A stretch of DNA of 64,000 nucleotides from Sphingopyxis sp. CCNWLW2 (GTDB lineage: Bacteria; Pseudomonadota; Alphaproteobacteria; Sphingomonadales; Sphingomonadaceae). The translations under genes were made by a program, and so were the position numbers. The notes beneath the pieces were generated by a model. It worked only from the letters and a program-made list of their open reading frames with translations. It did not search any database and was not told the origin of the DNA. Position 1 is the stretch's first letter. Each line of letters starts with the position of its first letter. Location of the stretch: positions 1 to 64,000 of the forward strand of contig NZ_JBAWKJ010000001.1 in assembly GCF_037095755.1 (NCBI RefSeq). Reading direction: 5' to 3'. Positions 17,953 through 26,511 of this stretch are shown one piece after another.

Positions 17953-18585
17953 ATGAAACCGATCTTCCTTCTCGCGGCGCTGGGCGTCGGAATCCCGCTC
18001 GCCGCGTCAGCCCGGGTTGCTGAAAGCTCCGATCCCGAGCGCGTCGATGTCGTCGATGCCATCGAATGCCGGCTCGACGCGCCTACCTACAACGGCTTTG
18101 CCTTGGGGCTGAATGGCGAGGAGAAGATCGCCGGCAAGCGAGGCTGGGTGCCGGTCAAATCCGAGAACTTCTTGATGAACGAATATGAACTGCCCGCCCC
18201 AATCACCGTGGCTGGCCGTTATAGCACGCGCCGCATCGCATTCACGTCCAGCGGCGTCGTCGCCATCCTCGAACTCGCTGATCCCGCCGTGCTCGCACGG
18301 CAGCAGGGAATCGAAAACGCGGTTGATCCCAACCCGGTGATCGCAGCCATGATTACATCGGGCAAGGCCACCCGTCAGGAAATCGAGGCGGCAACAAAAT
18401 CCCGAAAATTCCTTGGCGAAAAAATACTCGTCGACCGCACCGAGCCCGCGACCGCTGAGGAAAGCTTCGGCACGCACACTGTTATCGGACTGAATGTTTC
18501 GAACGTCGTCAGTCACCCGGGCAAGACGCTTTACGGCTGCTCCTATCGGATCGAGGTCATCGACAAGGACGGCAAACCGTTGTGA
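17953..18585 (+). CDS. Secreted/periplasmic protein of unknown function
   Basis: 210 residues from the ATG at 17953; a start seven codons earlier (17932) would put charged residues before the leader. A signal peptide is clear: MKPIFLLAALGVGIPLAASA with likely cleavage after ASA. The mature protein has two cysteines (VDAIECRLD and KTLYGCSYRI) that could pair, and mixed strand-rich sequence such as GRYSTRRIAFTSSGVVAILE. I do not recognise the family. It stands alone, with a short upstream gap and 248 bases of empty sequence after it. Confidence 0.6.
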   Translation: MKPIFLLAALGVGIPLAASARVAESSDPERVDVVDAIECRLDAPTYNGFALGLNGEEKIAGKRGWVPVKSENFLMNEYELPAPITVAGRYSTRRIAFTSSGVVAILELADPAVLARQQGIENAVDPNPVIAAMITSGKATRQEIEAATKSRKFLGEKILVDRTEPATAEESFGTHTVIGLNVSNVVSHPGKTLYGCSYRIEVIDKDGKPL

Positions 18586-18833
18586 GGCAACGCGCCTCGC
18601 ATCTCTTGGGCAATGGAGCTTGAGCGTTGCGCTTGAGATCTAGTCGAGATCGCCCGGATGGCTATTGGACTCTAAGCTGCAACGCTTGCCAACTGGCCCC
18701 TGCAGGACTGATGCAGGCAACGACGAACGCGACGCCCAAGCCACGATCGCCGCGGCTGATCCAGACGGCGAGACGCAGGCGTCGGCCAGCGATTGCCATG
18801 CGCCTCCCTTGGGAACTAGTCGCCCCGGCCGGA

Positions 18834-19091
18834 CTACTTCGGCTCCATTACCACCGCAAACAATCGGTCAAGGTTCGACTGCAGATCCTGGACGTAGGGG
18901 TTTTCGGCATATCTCGGGAGCCCGAGGGGCAAGCTCATACTCTCATACATGGCTGAAGCCTCGCCGTCTGTCAGGAGGCCTCGCTTACGCAGGATGTTGG
19001 CGAGGCTGACAATTCCGTTGATCGCGGAAACGTCCGACGCCTCGTGAGCCGCAATGAGGTTCGCTGCGACGAGGTCGGAAATATCGTCCAT
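18834..19091 (-). CDS. Small hypothetical protein
   Basis: 85 residues, acidic and helical: MDDISDLVAANLIAAHEASD, then NGIVSLANILRKRGLLTDGE. The amphipathic pattern and ordinary composition suggest a real protein, but there is no recognisable domain and only a weak ribosome binding site. It could be a small cytoplasmic regulator or an anti-sigma-like peptide; neither is supported by specific residues. Confidence 0.45.
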   Translation of the reverse strand: MDDISDLVAANLIAAHEASDVSAINGIVSLANILRKRGLLTDGEASAMYESMSLPLGLPRYAENPYVQDLQSNLDRLFAVVMEPK

Positions 19092-19201
19092 ATCGAATCT
19101 TTCTATCCAGCTCGCTACAGGAAAGCGCGGTGAAGTGGCATGGCATGATCGGAAACATATGACGCCGCCGGTCTTGGGCCGGTGGCGCCCCTGCCATTTT
19201 C

Positions 19202-19564
19202 TTACGATCGTCCCTTCCGGGCCTTGCGCGCGGCGTATCGCAAATCTCTCGCCGTTTTCAGTTCAGCGTCACTGAGGACGCGGGCCGGTGCGGCGAGTGA
19301 AGCTTCAGCGGCGAGATGATCCTCGTCTTGCTTGGCACGCTGCGCTGCTTCCTTAGCCGCTTGCGCCGCGTTCTTTACCTGCTGGGCGGCAGCGCGTTTG
19401 ACCTGCTGCGCTTCCTCCTTGGCAGTTCGGCTTGCTATGCGCCGCGCTTGCTCGGCGGGATCAATGGGTGCCTTGCTGTTCAGCTGGGCGAGCGCTTTGG
19501 TTTTCGCACTTTGCGCGATCGCCATGCGGTCCTGAAAACTTGGCTCTTTGTAACCTCGCATCAT
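19202..19564 (-). CDS. DUF6481 family protein
   Basis: About 120 residues. The N-terminus MMRGYKEPSFQDRMAIAQSA fits the DUF6481 family of alphaproteobacteria, which opens with 'M.GYKEP.F.eR...a..Ak' and continues as a long charged helix. The rest is a highly charged Ala/Lys/Gln coiled-coil-like helix (EEAQQVKRAAAQQVKNAAQ) with a short C-terminal segment (LSDAELKTARDLRYAARK). I chose the ATG pair at 19564/19561 because GAGAAGG sits just upstream; an earlier ATG (19585) adds seven residues. The role is unknown; such proteins are often near cold-shock genes, as here. Confidence 0.65.
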   Translation of the reverse strand: MMRGYKEPSFQDRMAIAQSAKTKALAQLNSKAPIDPAEQARRIASRTAKEEAQQVKRAAAQQVKNAAQAAKEAAQRAKQDEDHLAAEASLAAPARVLSDAELKTARDLRYAARKARKGRS

Positions 19565-19755
19565 ATGGTCCTTCTCGGTTGCCACGTACTCAATCGACCA
19601 TTGCGGCGACGAGAAGACGAAGATCTTCCGTTGCCAACCGGCCTTCGCCAGCTTGTTGCGTAGAGGCGCGATGATCTGAGGTGTCGTCGGTGGAAATTTT
19701 GGTCATGGGGAAGCTGTGTCCGCTCCCGTGGTAATTATGCATATTGTCCTCGGTC

Positions 19756-19771
19756 CGCGGCTTTCGCCGCG
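19756..19771 (-). terminator. Stem-loop after the IF-1 paralogue gene
   Basis: Perfect 6-bp stem CGCGGC/GCCGCG with a GAAA tetraloop on the minus strand, a few bases beyond the TAA of the IF-1 paralogue. No T-run follows. Confidence 0.35.
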
Positions 19772-19776
19772 CTCAT

Positions 19777-20043
19777 TTATTTTCTGAAATTGGTGCGCCG
19801 TTTCGCCGAGCCTGCCTGGCTGGCGTCGCGCTCACGAAAAACAATCCGACCCTTCGTAAGATCGTACGGCGTCATTTCGAGATGCACCCGGTCGCCCACG
19901 ACCGAGCGGATGCGAAATTTGCACATCTTGCCGGCAGTGTAGGCGATAATCTTGTGCTCGTTATCGAGCCGGACGGCGAAGCGTCCGTCGGGAAGAATTT
20001 CCTCGATGATGCCTTCTATCGTCAGCAATTCTTCTTTGGCCAA
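19777..20043 (-). CDS. infA: Translation initiation factor IF-1 paralogue
   Basis: 88 residues if translation starts at the TTG at 20043, which gives the canonical IF-1 opening (M)[10 protein letters not shown]. The S1-like OB fold follows: [53 protein letters not shown]-1 binds the 30S A site during initiation. The usual length is 72 residues; here a basic tail ([18 protein letters not shown]) is added. The sequence is more diverged than typical housekeeping IF-1 (for example [13 protein letters not shown] and MCKFRIRSV), and a cold-shock gene lies next upstream. I therefore read it as a second, possibly stress-linked IF-1. The frame is open upstream to an ATG at 20163, but that extension has no IF-1 character. 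Confidence 0.85.
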   Translation of the reverse strand: MAKEELLTIEGIIEEILPDGRFAVRLDNEHKIIAYTAGKMCKFRIRSVVGDRVHLEMTPYDLTKGRIVFRERDASQAGSAKRRTNFRK

Positions 20044-20303
20044 TGGCTTGAATCCGAAGAGTATGCCCTGCTTCTGCGTGTGACGCTTTGGGCGTCCACG
20101 GTGCGGGCTAGGATAATGCAGATACTCGATACAACGGCGGATTGCTCCCCTGCCAGAAGTCATCGAGATGGTAGATGCACCTCAGGGATCGTTATGGGCT
20201 GAACCCATGGCAATTAGCCTAGACGATATCGGAATGAGCTACCGCATGGCGGATAGTCTGGCCATCACACGGCCACGCCATAGGAGAAATTGCTGACGCA
20301 TAT

Positions 20304-20338
20304 TAAATGGCGGCGAGCGCTAAAGCAGCCCGCCGCCA
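20304..20338 (-). terminator. Rho-independent-like terminator of the cold-shock gene
   Basis: On the minus strand an 8-bp perfect stem (TGGCGGCG/CGCCGCCA) with a 15-base loop is followed by TTTAATA, directly after the cold-shock stop codon. Confidence 0.55.
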
Positions 20339-20343
20339 GTAGA

Positions 20344-20550
20344 TCATGCAGCCTGAAGATTCACCGCAGAGGTCTTGCCTCGTTGATCGGTCTCCAGTTC
20401 GTACGATACGCTCTGATCTTTCTGGAGGGTATGCATACCCGCGCGTTCGACGGCCGAGATGTGCACGAATGCATCCTGGCCACCGTCGTTCGGCGCGATG
20501 AAGCCATAGCCCTTGTCGGCGTTAAAAAATTTCACGGTTCCGGTAGTCAT
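20344..20550 (-). CDS. Cold-shock protein (CspA family)
   Basis: 68 residues from the ATG at 20550: MTTGTVKFFNADKGYGFIAP, with the RNP-1 motif KGYGFI and RNP-2 motif AFVHISAV, then a C-terminal strand (QSVSYELETDQRGKTSAVNL). This is a single OB-fold RNA chaperone that binds single-stranded RNA/DNA and prevents secondary structure. The open frame extends 17 codons upstream without family character. It lies upstream of the IF-1 paralogue on the same strand, about 300 bp apart, so coordinated cold or stress expression is plausible but not shown. Confidence 0.94.
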   Translation of the reverse strand: MTTGTVKFFNADKGYGFIAPNDGGQDAFVHISAVERAGMHTLQKDQSVSYELETDQRGKTSAVNLQAA

Positions 20551-20601
20551 ATGGGTATCCTTTATCCCAAGTATGACGGGCATACGCCAACAGCGGCGCA
20601 T

Positions 20602-20982
20602 CCCGGCTTTAGTAGTGCTAGAAAGGGATAAAGGGGTGGAATAAAGCTGCCGATTATCCGTCGCATGCGACGTAAGCAGAGCCCTAGTACCGGAAAAATT
20701 TTTATTTGCAAGTCAATTCTGGATTTTAACAGGATGGCCGTTCGCATTATTTAGCGAGCGGGCAGAGAATTAGCTTTTCAAGAGGGATATTTGACCAGCG
20801 CTTTTTGACGCTCATTTCCCACTCAGCGAGTATCTGAGCGCTCCATAGTGGCCGCTTTGAGACCGTCCGTTTTTTAGGCGTGAAGCTAAGATTGCGGGCA
20901 TTGGGCGCGTTGCCGCCGCGATGACGTGAATCGACCGCAATTGTCACTCCGCCAAAAGCTTGCTTCGAGCTTCGAAGGCCGG
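20602..20982. other. AT-richer intergenic region upstream of the cold-shock gene
   Basis: About 380 bases without a supported gene. It should hold the cold-shock promoter and long leader, and it contains a partial copy of the dispersed repeat (20847-20905). Short open frames here have no family resemblance. Confidence 0.4.
20847..20905. repeat. Dispersed repeat, partial copy E
   Basis: AGTGGCCGCTTTGAGACCGTCCG is clear (compare copy A). The right arm is degraded to GATTGCGGGCATTGG, so the palindrome is incomplete. Confidence 0.45.
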
Positions 20983-21360
20983 TCACTGTGCCTGATTGAT
21001 TACGGCTTCGATCCGATATCCGTCCGGATCGAATACAAAGGCGGCATAGTAGCCGTGGCCATAGTCCGGGCGAGGCCCGGGCTTCCCATTGCAGCGTCCG
21101 CCATGCCGCAGCGCGGCGGCATGGAAGAGATTGACATGCTCCGGGTCGGTCGCGGCGAACGCCAGATGAAAGCCTTCGCCGGGAACCTTCACCCGATCCT
21201 CAAGATTCAGAAGCAGTCTGTCGTCCTGTCCGGCATAGCCATAGCCTACGGCTTCATCTCCGGTGAAGACACGTGCATAGCCAAGCGGGGTGAGTACCGC
21301 ATCGTAAAAGGTGGCCGCGCGATCCAGATCGGTCACAGCAATCGAAATATGATGCAGCAT
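20983..21360 (-). CDS. VOC (glyoxalase/dioxygenase fold) family protein
   Basis: 125 residues: MLHHISIAVTDLDRAATFYD opens the first beta-alpha-beta-beta-beta module. GFHLAFAATDPEHVNLFHAA and YYAAFVFDPDGYRIEAVIN form the second. Metal-ligand positions typical of the superfamily are present: His near the start (HHISIAV), His in GFHLAF and the C-terminal Glu (RIEAV). It is a small metal-dependent enzyme or binding protein; the substrate cannot be predicted. The start has GTAGGGACAAC just upstream, a reasonable ribosome binding site. Confidence 0.8.
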   Translation of the reverse strand: MLHHISIAVTDLDRAATFYDAVLTPLGYARVFTGDEAVGYGYAGQDDRLLLNLEDRVKVPGEGFHLAFAATDPEHVNLFHAAALRHGGRCNGKPGPRPDYGHGYYAAFVFDPDGYRIEAVINQAQ

Positions 21361-21501
21361 ATGTTGTCCCTACCTGTGATGGCCGTTTGGCATGACTTAT
21401 CATGGCAGCTTTTCCCTTTTGCGAGGCAGAAAATAGGCAGGCCGCACGCCATCCCGTTCCGGCCTTTCACCTGCATCTGGCGCGCCAGTCTGCCTTACCG
21501 C

Positions 21502-21563
21502 TGGACCTGGCCGGTATGAGACGGTCCGCTTTCAGGTGGAATAGCTGTGAAGCGGACATTCTC
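21502..21563. repeat. Dispersed imperfect palindromic repeat, copy C
   Basis: CTGGCCGGTATGAGACGGTC, CGCTTTCAGGTGGAATAGCT, GTGAAGCGGACATTC. The arms GTCCGCTTTC and GAAGCGGAC are almost perfectly complementary, giving the clearest hairpin of the set. Confidence 0.65.
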
Positions 21564-21605
21564 GTAATGGTCAGTGCTGATCCGAATAGATCTCGACTGG
21601 ATCGA

Positions 21606-21940
21606 TCACCGCCCTCCGAAGCGTTTCGTCAGGACAAGACTGATCCTGCGTGGATTGGGCCAGTTAGTGTATGGTTCGAACCCCAGATAGCCATTCCGGA
21701 TCACCGGCGGACGCCGGTTGAAGACATTAGCCGCAACGAGCTGCACCTCGGCATCGGCCAAAGCGGGAGACTAAGCGAGGCGGCCGAGATCGAACCCGAG
21801 AAACAGCGACGCGGTCCTGTAGGAACCGACCTCGGCCGGAGTGACAACCGGATGATTGTCGGTGATACCATCGACTAGTTCGCAACTGAACCGATCGAAG
21901 AGCCCCCGAAAGCGGCCTTCAATACCCCGGAACGACGTAG
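21606..21940 (-). pseudogene. Decayed 3' end of a TonB-dependent receptor gene
   Basis: Read on the minus strand in one frame, about 110 codons encode receptor-barrel C-terminal sequence: SCELVDGITDNHPVVTPAEV, GSYRTASLFLGFDLGRLA, an in-frame TAG (21771-21773), then AEVQLVAANVFNRRPPVIRN, GFEPYTNWPNPRRI and SLVLTKRF before the stop at 21606. The LVAANVFN, then N.R.PP, then P.RRISL.L..RF pattern is the last strands of TonB-dependent receptors. The in-frame stop and the lack of any upstream receptor sequence show that it is non-functional. It abuts the end of the GH43 gene, so a receptor once belonged to this side of the xylan locus. Confidence 0.72.
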
Positions 21941-21943
21941 AGC

Positions 21944-23593
21944 TCACTCGGTCCACGCGTAGGGGCCGATGACCGTGCCGATAAAGCCGCCTGCGCGCCT
22001 AGTGCTAAGAAAGCCGGCGTCGAAATCGCCGACGAGTGTCGCCTGGGTGCCGCCGGCCGCATAGTCGAATGCCATCGTGCCGCCGTTGGCGCGGATGGTC
22101 AGTGTGACAGGCCACCCCGGATCGATCGACGCTGAGGCGACCAGTGTGTCGATCTTTGCGCGGTCACGCATATAGAGCGCGATCATCGGCTTCCCGGAGA
22201 TCCGGGTCAGCCCGAAGAAGAGGAAGGATTCATCGCTCTGCATCGCGGCCAGCCCGGCGCGGCCCCCATCTTTTTCCGGCATATAGCTGAGGGTGGTCGA
22301 GATGGTCGCGACATGATGCTGCTGGCGGCGTCCGACGAAGGCTGGCACCCCCTGCCGGTCGCCCATCGGCGCACCGCTCTCCATCACCAGCGCGCCTTTT
22401 TCCAGCCGATAGATGGGTTGCTTCGGAGTGCGGACGCCGATCCACTGCATGGCAAGGGCCGCGTCGTCGAACGTGTCGACATAGGAAAAATCGCCCGACA
22501 GCGGCGGCTTGCCGGGCCGGTCTGGGGGCAATTTCGGGCGCGGGGCGACGAAAGCGATGCGCTCGTCGTCGGGCAGGATATGCGGCCAGCCGTCGCGCCA
22601 TGTCACCGGCAGCAAGAATGTCTCGCGCCCGATATTATACATGTCGTCGGCATAGGGGCGCGTGGCTAGAAAGGTCGCCCACCAGTCGCCGCCCGGCGTC
22701 TGCACGAATTTGGCGTGACCGGCGGAGGTCACCGGATTGGCGCGCTTGCGATCGAGCGTGCGCTGGCTGAGGATCGGGTTTCCGGCATAGGGGACATAGG
22801 GTCCGCGCAGCTTTTCGGATCGCAGCACGACCTCGCTGTGATTATCGCCGGTGCCGCCTTCGGCCGCGATCAGATAGTAGAAGCCGTCCTTTGCGATGAT
22901 ATGTGGCCCCTCGATCCACACCGGCTTCTTGCTGATGTCGACCCCGCCATTGACCAGCTGCGTACTCTCGCCGACCATCTTGCCAGTGCGCCAGTCGAAC
23001 TCCTGGATCCAGATCGCGCGGTGGCCGTCGTAACGCGGCGGCTCGTCGGGGGCGCGGTTGTTGACGATATAGGCCTTGTCGCCTTCCCAGAAGATCGACG
23101 GATCGATCCCCTCGAACGGCAGCCAGATCGGGTCGGACCATGGCCCCGCCGGATCCTTTGCCGTGATCACGAAATTGTCTTTGCAGCCGACGCAGGTGTT
23201 GACGATGTAAAAGACACCGTCGTGGTACGAGATGTCGGGCGCGAACACCCCCTTCGACACCGCAAGCCCGGTGAAATCGAGCTGGCCTGGCCGGTCGATC
23301 GCATTGCCGATCTGGTTCCAGGTCACCAGGTCGCGGGAATGGAAAACCGGCAATCCGGGGAAGTGCGTGAAGGTCGAGGTGACGAGATAATAATCCTCGC
23401 CGACCCGCGTGATCGAGGGATCGGGATAATAGCCCGAAAGTATCGGGTTGCGATATTCGCCTGGTCCGACCTCGACCTGTTCCTGCGCGCGGCCATCATA
23501 GCGGAACTCTTCGAAGCGCGCCGGCGTGGCCGCAGCCGAGGTGCCCGCAAGCGCCACGATCGTGGCGGCCGCAAGGTTGCAACCATTTCTCAT
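21944..23593 (-). CDS. GH43 beta-xylosidase / alpha-L-arabinofuranosidase, exported
   Basis: 549 residues from the ATG at 23593, which has GGAGG 6 bases upstream. Signal peptide: CNLAAATIVALAGTSAAA. The five-bladed propeller carries the inverting triad: base Asp58 in GYYPDPSITR, pKa-tuning Asp164 in GIDPSIFWE, acid Glu228 in WIEGPHII. A C-terminal beta-sandwich (about 370-549, FDDAALAMQWIGVRTPKQ onward) is the accessory domain found in xylan-active GH43 enzymes. It should remove xylose or arabinose from xylo-oligosaccharides in the periplasm or outside. Divergent from the GH2 gene, with an ACTCAGAC motif at 23659-23666 in the shared promoter. A receptor pseudogene follows it. Confidence 0.9.
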   Translation of the reverse strand: MRNGCNLAAATIVALAGTSAAATPARFEEFRYDGRAQEQVEVGPGEYRNPILSGYYPDPSITRVGEDYYLVTSTFTHFPGLPVFHSRDLVTWNQIGNAIDRPGQLDFTGLAVSKGVFAPDISYHDGVFYIVNTCVGCKDNFVITAKDPAGPWSDPIWLPFEGIDPSIFWEGDKAYIVNNRAPDEPPRYDGHRAIWIQEFDWRTGKMVGESTQLVNGGVDISKKPVWIEGPHIIAKDGFYYLIAAEGGTGDNHSEVVLRSEKLRGPYVPYAGNPILSQRTLDRKRANPVTSAGHAKFVQTPGGDWWATFLATRPYADDMYNIGRETFLLPVTWRDGWPHILPDDERIAFVAPRPKLPPDRPGKPPLSGDFSYVDTFDDAALAMQWIGVRTPKQPIYRLEKGALVMESGAPMGDRQGVPAFVGRRQQHHVATISTTLSYMPEKDGGRAGLAAMQSDESFLFFGLTRISGKPMIALYMRDRAKIDTLVASASIDPGWPVTLTIRANGGTMAFDYAAGGTQATLVGDFDAGFLSTRRAGGFIGTVIGPYAWTE

Positions 23594-23658
23594 CTTCGCC
23601 TCCACCCTGTCCTCCCGGTGACGCAACGGCGCCGCTGGATTACATACACAAAATAAAA

Positions 23659-23666
23659 ACTCAGAC
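23659..23666 (-). promoter_or_regulatory. ACTCAGAC motif, copy 1 (GH43/GH2 divergent promoter)
   Basis: ACTCAGACAAATAGT at 23659-23673. The same core with AT-rich flanks occurs at 33277, 40551 and 41903, always in a promoter region of this locus. Proposed operator of the GntR/FadR-type regulator encoded at 36787-37497; see findings. Confidence 0.5.
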
Positions 23667-23751
23667 AAATAGTTGATCATCCTGCACGAGCCGATAAACT
23701 GCTCCGCATAAACTTATGCTGGCGATGGAAGCCAGACGCAGGGAGGTGGAC

Positions 23752-26508
23752 TTGCAGATCGTTTCTTCACGCCAGCCGAACGCAGCCTCGGCGCCGCGCC
23801 GCCCGTGGTCCATATATTTGATAATCCTGTCCTTTGTTGCGCTGGCGACCCCCGCAACGGCAAGCGCACAGCCCAGCCCGCGCGAGCGCGATTCGATCAA
23901 CGTCGGATGGCGCTTCACGATGGGTGACCCTGCAGAGACGACCACCGACCTTCGCTACGACGTGCGCCCTGCCTATGATGACAGCGGCGACGGCAAGGTC
24001 GCCGACGCCCGCCCCGACGAGGCCCAACGGACGGCCGACGCCGGGTTGAAGGTGCTTAAGCGCTGGATCCTGCCAACCGCCAATCCCTTCATCAAGGACC
24101 CGGCCAAGCGCCATGTCCGCCCGTCGGGCAACCCCGGCGGCGATGTTTCCTATGTCCAGCCCGGTTTCGACGACAGCGGCTGGACCAAGGTCGACCTGCC
24201 GCACGACTGGGCGATCGCCGGACCGTTCATCACCGAGGGCCCCTATGGCGGCATGGGGCGGCTGAAGAGCTGGGGCGTCGGCTGGTATCGCCGATCGATC
24301 GATGTTCCCGCGGCCGATGCGGGCAAATCCATCTTCCTCGATGTCGATGGCGCGATGTCCTATGCCACCGTGTGGCTCAACGGAAAGATCGTGGGCGGCT
24401 GGCCCTACGGCTATAACAGCTGGCGGGTCGACCTGACGCCCTATGTCGTCCCCGGCGGCAAGAATGTGCTGGCGATCCGCCTCGACAATCCGCCCGCCTC
24501 GGCGCGCTGGTATCCCGGCGGCGGTCTCTACCGCGACATCTGGTTGACCAAGACCGCGCCGGTGCGCGTCGCGCAATGGGGCGGCACCGTCACCACGAGC
24601 GGTGTATCCGCCCGGTCCGCACAGATCGCCCTGCGCCTCGCTATCGACAATGCCGGCAATACCCCAGCCGCTGTCTCCGCGACGACCGAGATTTATGCAC
24701 TCGACGCCGCCGGCCGCCGCGGAAAGGCCGTCGCACGCATCACCCATGGCCCGGGCCAAGTGGCGGCCGCTGGCGGCAGCCTGACCCTCGAGGGCGGCAC
24801 GACGCTGCTCCGCCCGCGACTATGGGGTCCGCCGCCGACACAGGCGCCGAACCTCTATCTCGCGGTTTCCACCATCCGGCATGCCGGACGCGTCACCGAT
24901 GTCTATGAAACGCGCTTCGGTATTCGCGAAGTCCGGCTCGATCCCGACCGCGGCATGATCGTCAACGGCGAGCCGATCCGCATCCAGGGCGTCAACAATC
25001 ACCACGACCTCGGCGCGCTCGGCGCCGCCTTCAACCGCCGTGCAGCGCAGCGCCAGCTGGAAATCCTGCGCGAGATGGGGACGAACGCGGTGCGGATGAG
25101 CCATAATCCCCCCGCCCCCGGCCTGCTCGACCTTGCCGACGAGATGGGCTTTGTCGTAATCGACGAAGTGTTCGACAGCTGGGAGCTCAAAAAGACCCCG
25201 CTCGATTTCCACCTGATCTTCCCTGAATGGCACGAGGCGGACCTGCGCGCGATGATCCGCCGCGATCGCAACCATCCGTCGATCATCCTGTGGAGCGTCG
25301 GCAATGAGGTCGGCGAGCAATATAGCGGCGAAGCCGGCGCAAAGCTGACCCGCGACCTTGTCGCCATTGCGAAGGACGAGGACCCGACGCGGCTGGCCAC
25401 CGTCGCGATGAACTATTCGAAGGCCGATATGCCGATGCCGGGCGCGGTCGATGTCGTCAGCCTGAACTATCAGGGCGCGGGCATCCGCGGCATCGTCGGC
25501 CAATATCCCGCCTTCCGCGAAAAATTCCCCGACAAGCTGATCCTGAGCAGCGAAAGCGCCTCGGCGCTCAGCAGTCGCGGCGAATATCTGTTCCCCGTCG
25601 CGGGCGCGATCAGCGGACCCGTCCGGCCCTGGTCGGGCGGCGATCCGAAGACGCATCAGGTCAGTGCCTATGAGCTGCACGCCGCCGACTTCGGATCGGC
25701 GCCCGACCGGGTATTCGCCAGCGACGACCAGCACCGCTATGTCGCCGGCGAATTTGTGTGGACGGGTTTCGACTATCTGGGCGAGCCCACCCCTTATTAT
25801 ACGTCGCGCAGCTCCTATTCGGGGATCGTCGATCTTGCGGGTTTTCCCAAGGACCGCTTCTGGCTGTACCAGGCGCGGTGGCGGCCCGACCTTAAATTCG
25901 CGCATATCCTGCCGCACTGGACGTGGCCGGGGCGCGAGGGGGAGATCACGCCGGTCCATGTCTTCAGCTCGGCCGACGAGGCCGAATTGTTCGTGAACGG
26001 CAAGTCGCAGGGCCGGATCAAGAAGCGCGACTTTGAATATCGCTTCCGCTGGGATTATGTCGCCTATGAACCCGGCGAGATCCGCGTCGACACATGGAAA
26101 GCGGGCAAGCCTTGGGCCAGTTCGAGCGCCAAGACAGCCGGCCCCGCCGCTACGCTGCAACTGAAGCCCGACCGCGCCGCGATCGCCGGCGATGGTAAGG
26201 ATTTGTCCTTCGTTACGCTGCGCGTCGTCGACACCACTGGGACGATGGCGCGAACAGCGAAAAATCCGGTTCGCTTCAGCATCGAGGGGCCGGGCGAGAT
26301 CGTCGCGACCGACAATGGCGATCCCACCGACATGACGCCCTTCCCATCGCGCGAGCGCAAGGCGTTCAACGGCCTCGCGCTGGTGATCGTGCGCGGCGTG
26401 CCGGGCCAGTCGGGCACGGTGACGGTCCGCGCCGAGGCCGAAGGACTTGCTCCCGCGAGCGTCACGCTCCGGACCGGTCAGGCGAAGGGGAAGCCTGCCG
26501 CCCGTTGA
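23752..26508 (+). CDS. GH2 glycosidase (beta-galactosidase-like), exported
   Basis: 918 residues from a TTG at 23752, chosen for the GGGAGG six bases upstream; ATGs at 23716 and 23725 and a GTG at 23746 are alternatives. A signal segment (SIYLIILSFVALATPATASA) precedes the sugar-binding jelly roll (TKVDLPHDWAIAG, GVGWYRRSI, WYPGGGLYRDIW), an immunoglobulin-like domain, the (beta/alpha)8 barrel and C-terminal Ig-like domains. Acid/base Glu519 lies in WSVGNEVGEQ and the nucleophile is probably Glu601 in LILSSESAS. A ~70-residue insertion (about 60-130, ADARPDEAQRTADAGLKV) splits the first domain. It probably removes beta-linked galactose or another side sugar from complex xylan. Convergent with GH115, 3 bp between stops. 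Confidence 0.88.
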   Translation: MQIVSSRQPNAASAPRRPWSIYLIILSFVALATPATASAQPSPRERDSINVGWRFTMGDPAETTTDLRYDVRPAYDDSGDGKVADARPDEAQRTADAGLKVLKRWILPTANPFIKDPAKRHVRPSGNPGGDVSYVQPGFDDSGWTKVDLPHDWAIAGPFITEGPYGGMGRLKSWGVGWYRRSIDVPAADAGKSIFLDVDGAMSYATVWLNGKIVGGWPYGYNSWRVDLTPYVVPGGKNVLAIRLDNPPASARWYPGGGLYRDIWLTKTAPVRVAQWGGTVTTSGVSARSAQIALRLAIDNAGNTPAAVSATTEIYALDAAGRRGKAVARITHGPGQVAAAGGSLTLEGGTTLLRPRLWGPPPTQAPNLYLAVSTIRHAGRVTDVYETRFGIREVRLDPDRGMIVNGEPIRIQGVNNHHDLGALGAAFNRRAAQRQLEILREMGTNAVRMSHNPPAPGLLDLADEMGFVVIDEVFDSWELKKTPLDFHLIFPEWHEADLRAMIRRDRNHPSIILWSVGNEVGEQYSGEAGAKLTRDLVAIAKDEDPTRLATVAMNYSKADMPMPGAVDVVSLNYQGAGIRGIVGQYPAFREKFPDKLILSSESASALSSRGEYLFPVAGAISGPVRPWSGGDPKTHQVSAYELHAADFGSAPDRVFASDDQHRYVAGEFVWTGFDYLGEPTPYYTSRSSYSGIVDLAGFPKDRFWLYQARWRPDLKFAHILPHWTWPGREGEITPVHVFSSADEAELFVNGKSQGRIKKRDFEYRFRWDYVAYEPGEIRVDTWKAGKPWASSSAKTAGPAATLQLKPDRAAIAGDGKDLSFVTLRVVDTTGTMARTAKNPVRFSIEGPGEIVATDNGDPTDMTPFPSRERKAFNGLALVIVRGVPGQSGTVTVRAEAEGLAPASVTLRTGQAKGKPAAR

Positions 26509-26511
26509 GCG

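Noticed and set aside
18627..18956. 109-codon plus-strand frame after the periplasmic protein gene
   Set aside because: Basic, low-complexity sequence (RRRRRPAIAMRL) typical of non-coding GC-rich frames; overlaps the more protein-like small gene on the other strand.
21668..21684. GGTTCGAACCCC, resembling a tRNA T-arm
   Set aside because: No acceptor or anticodon stems can be formed around it, and the same bases encode GFEP in the decayed TonB-receptor reading frame.
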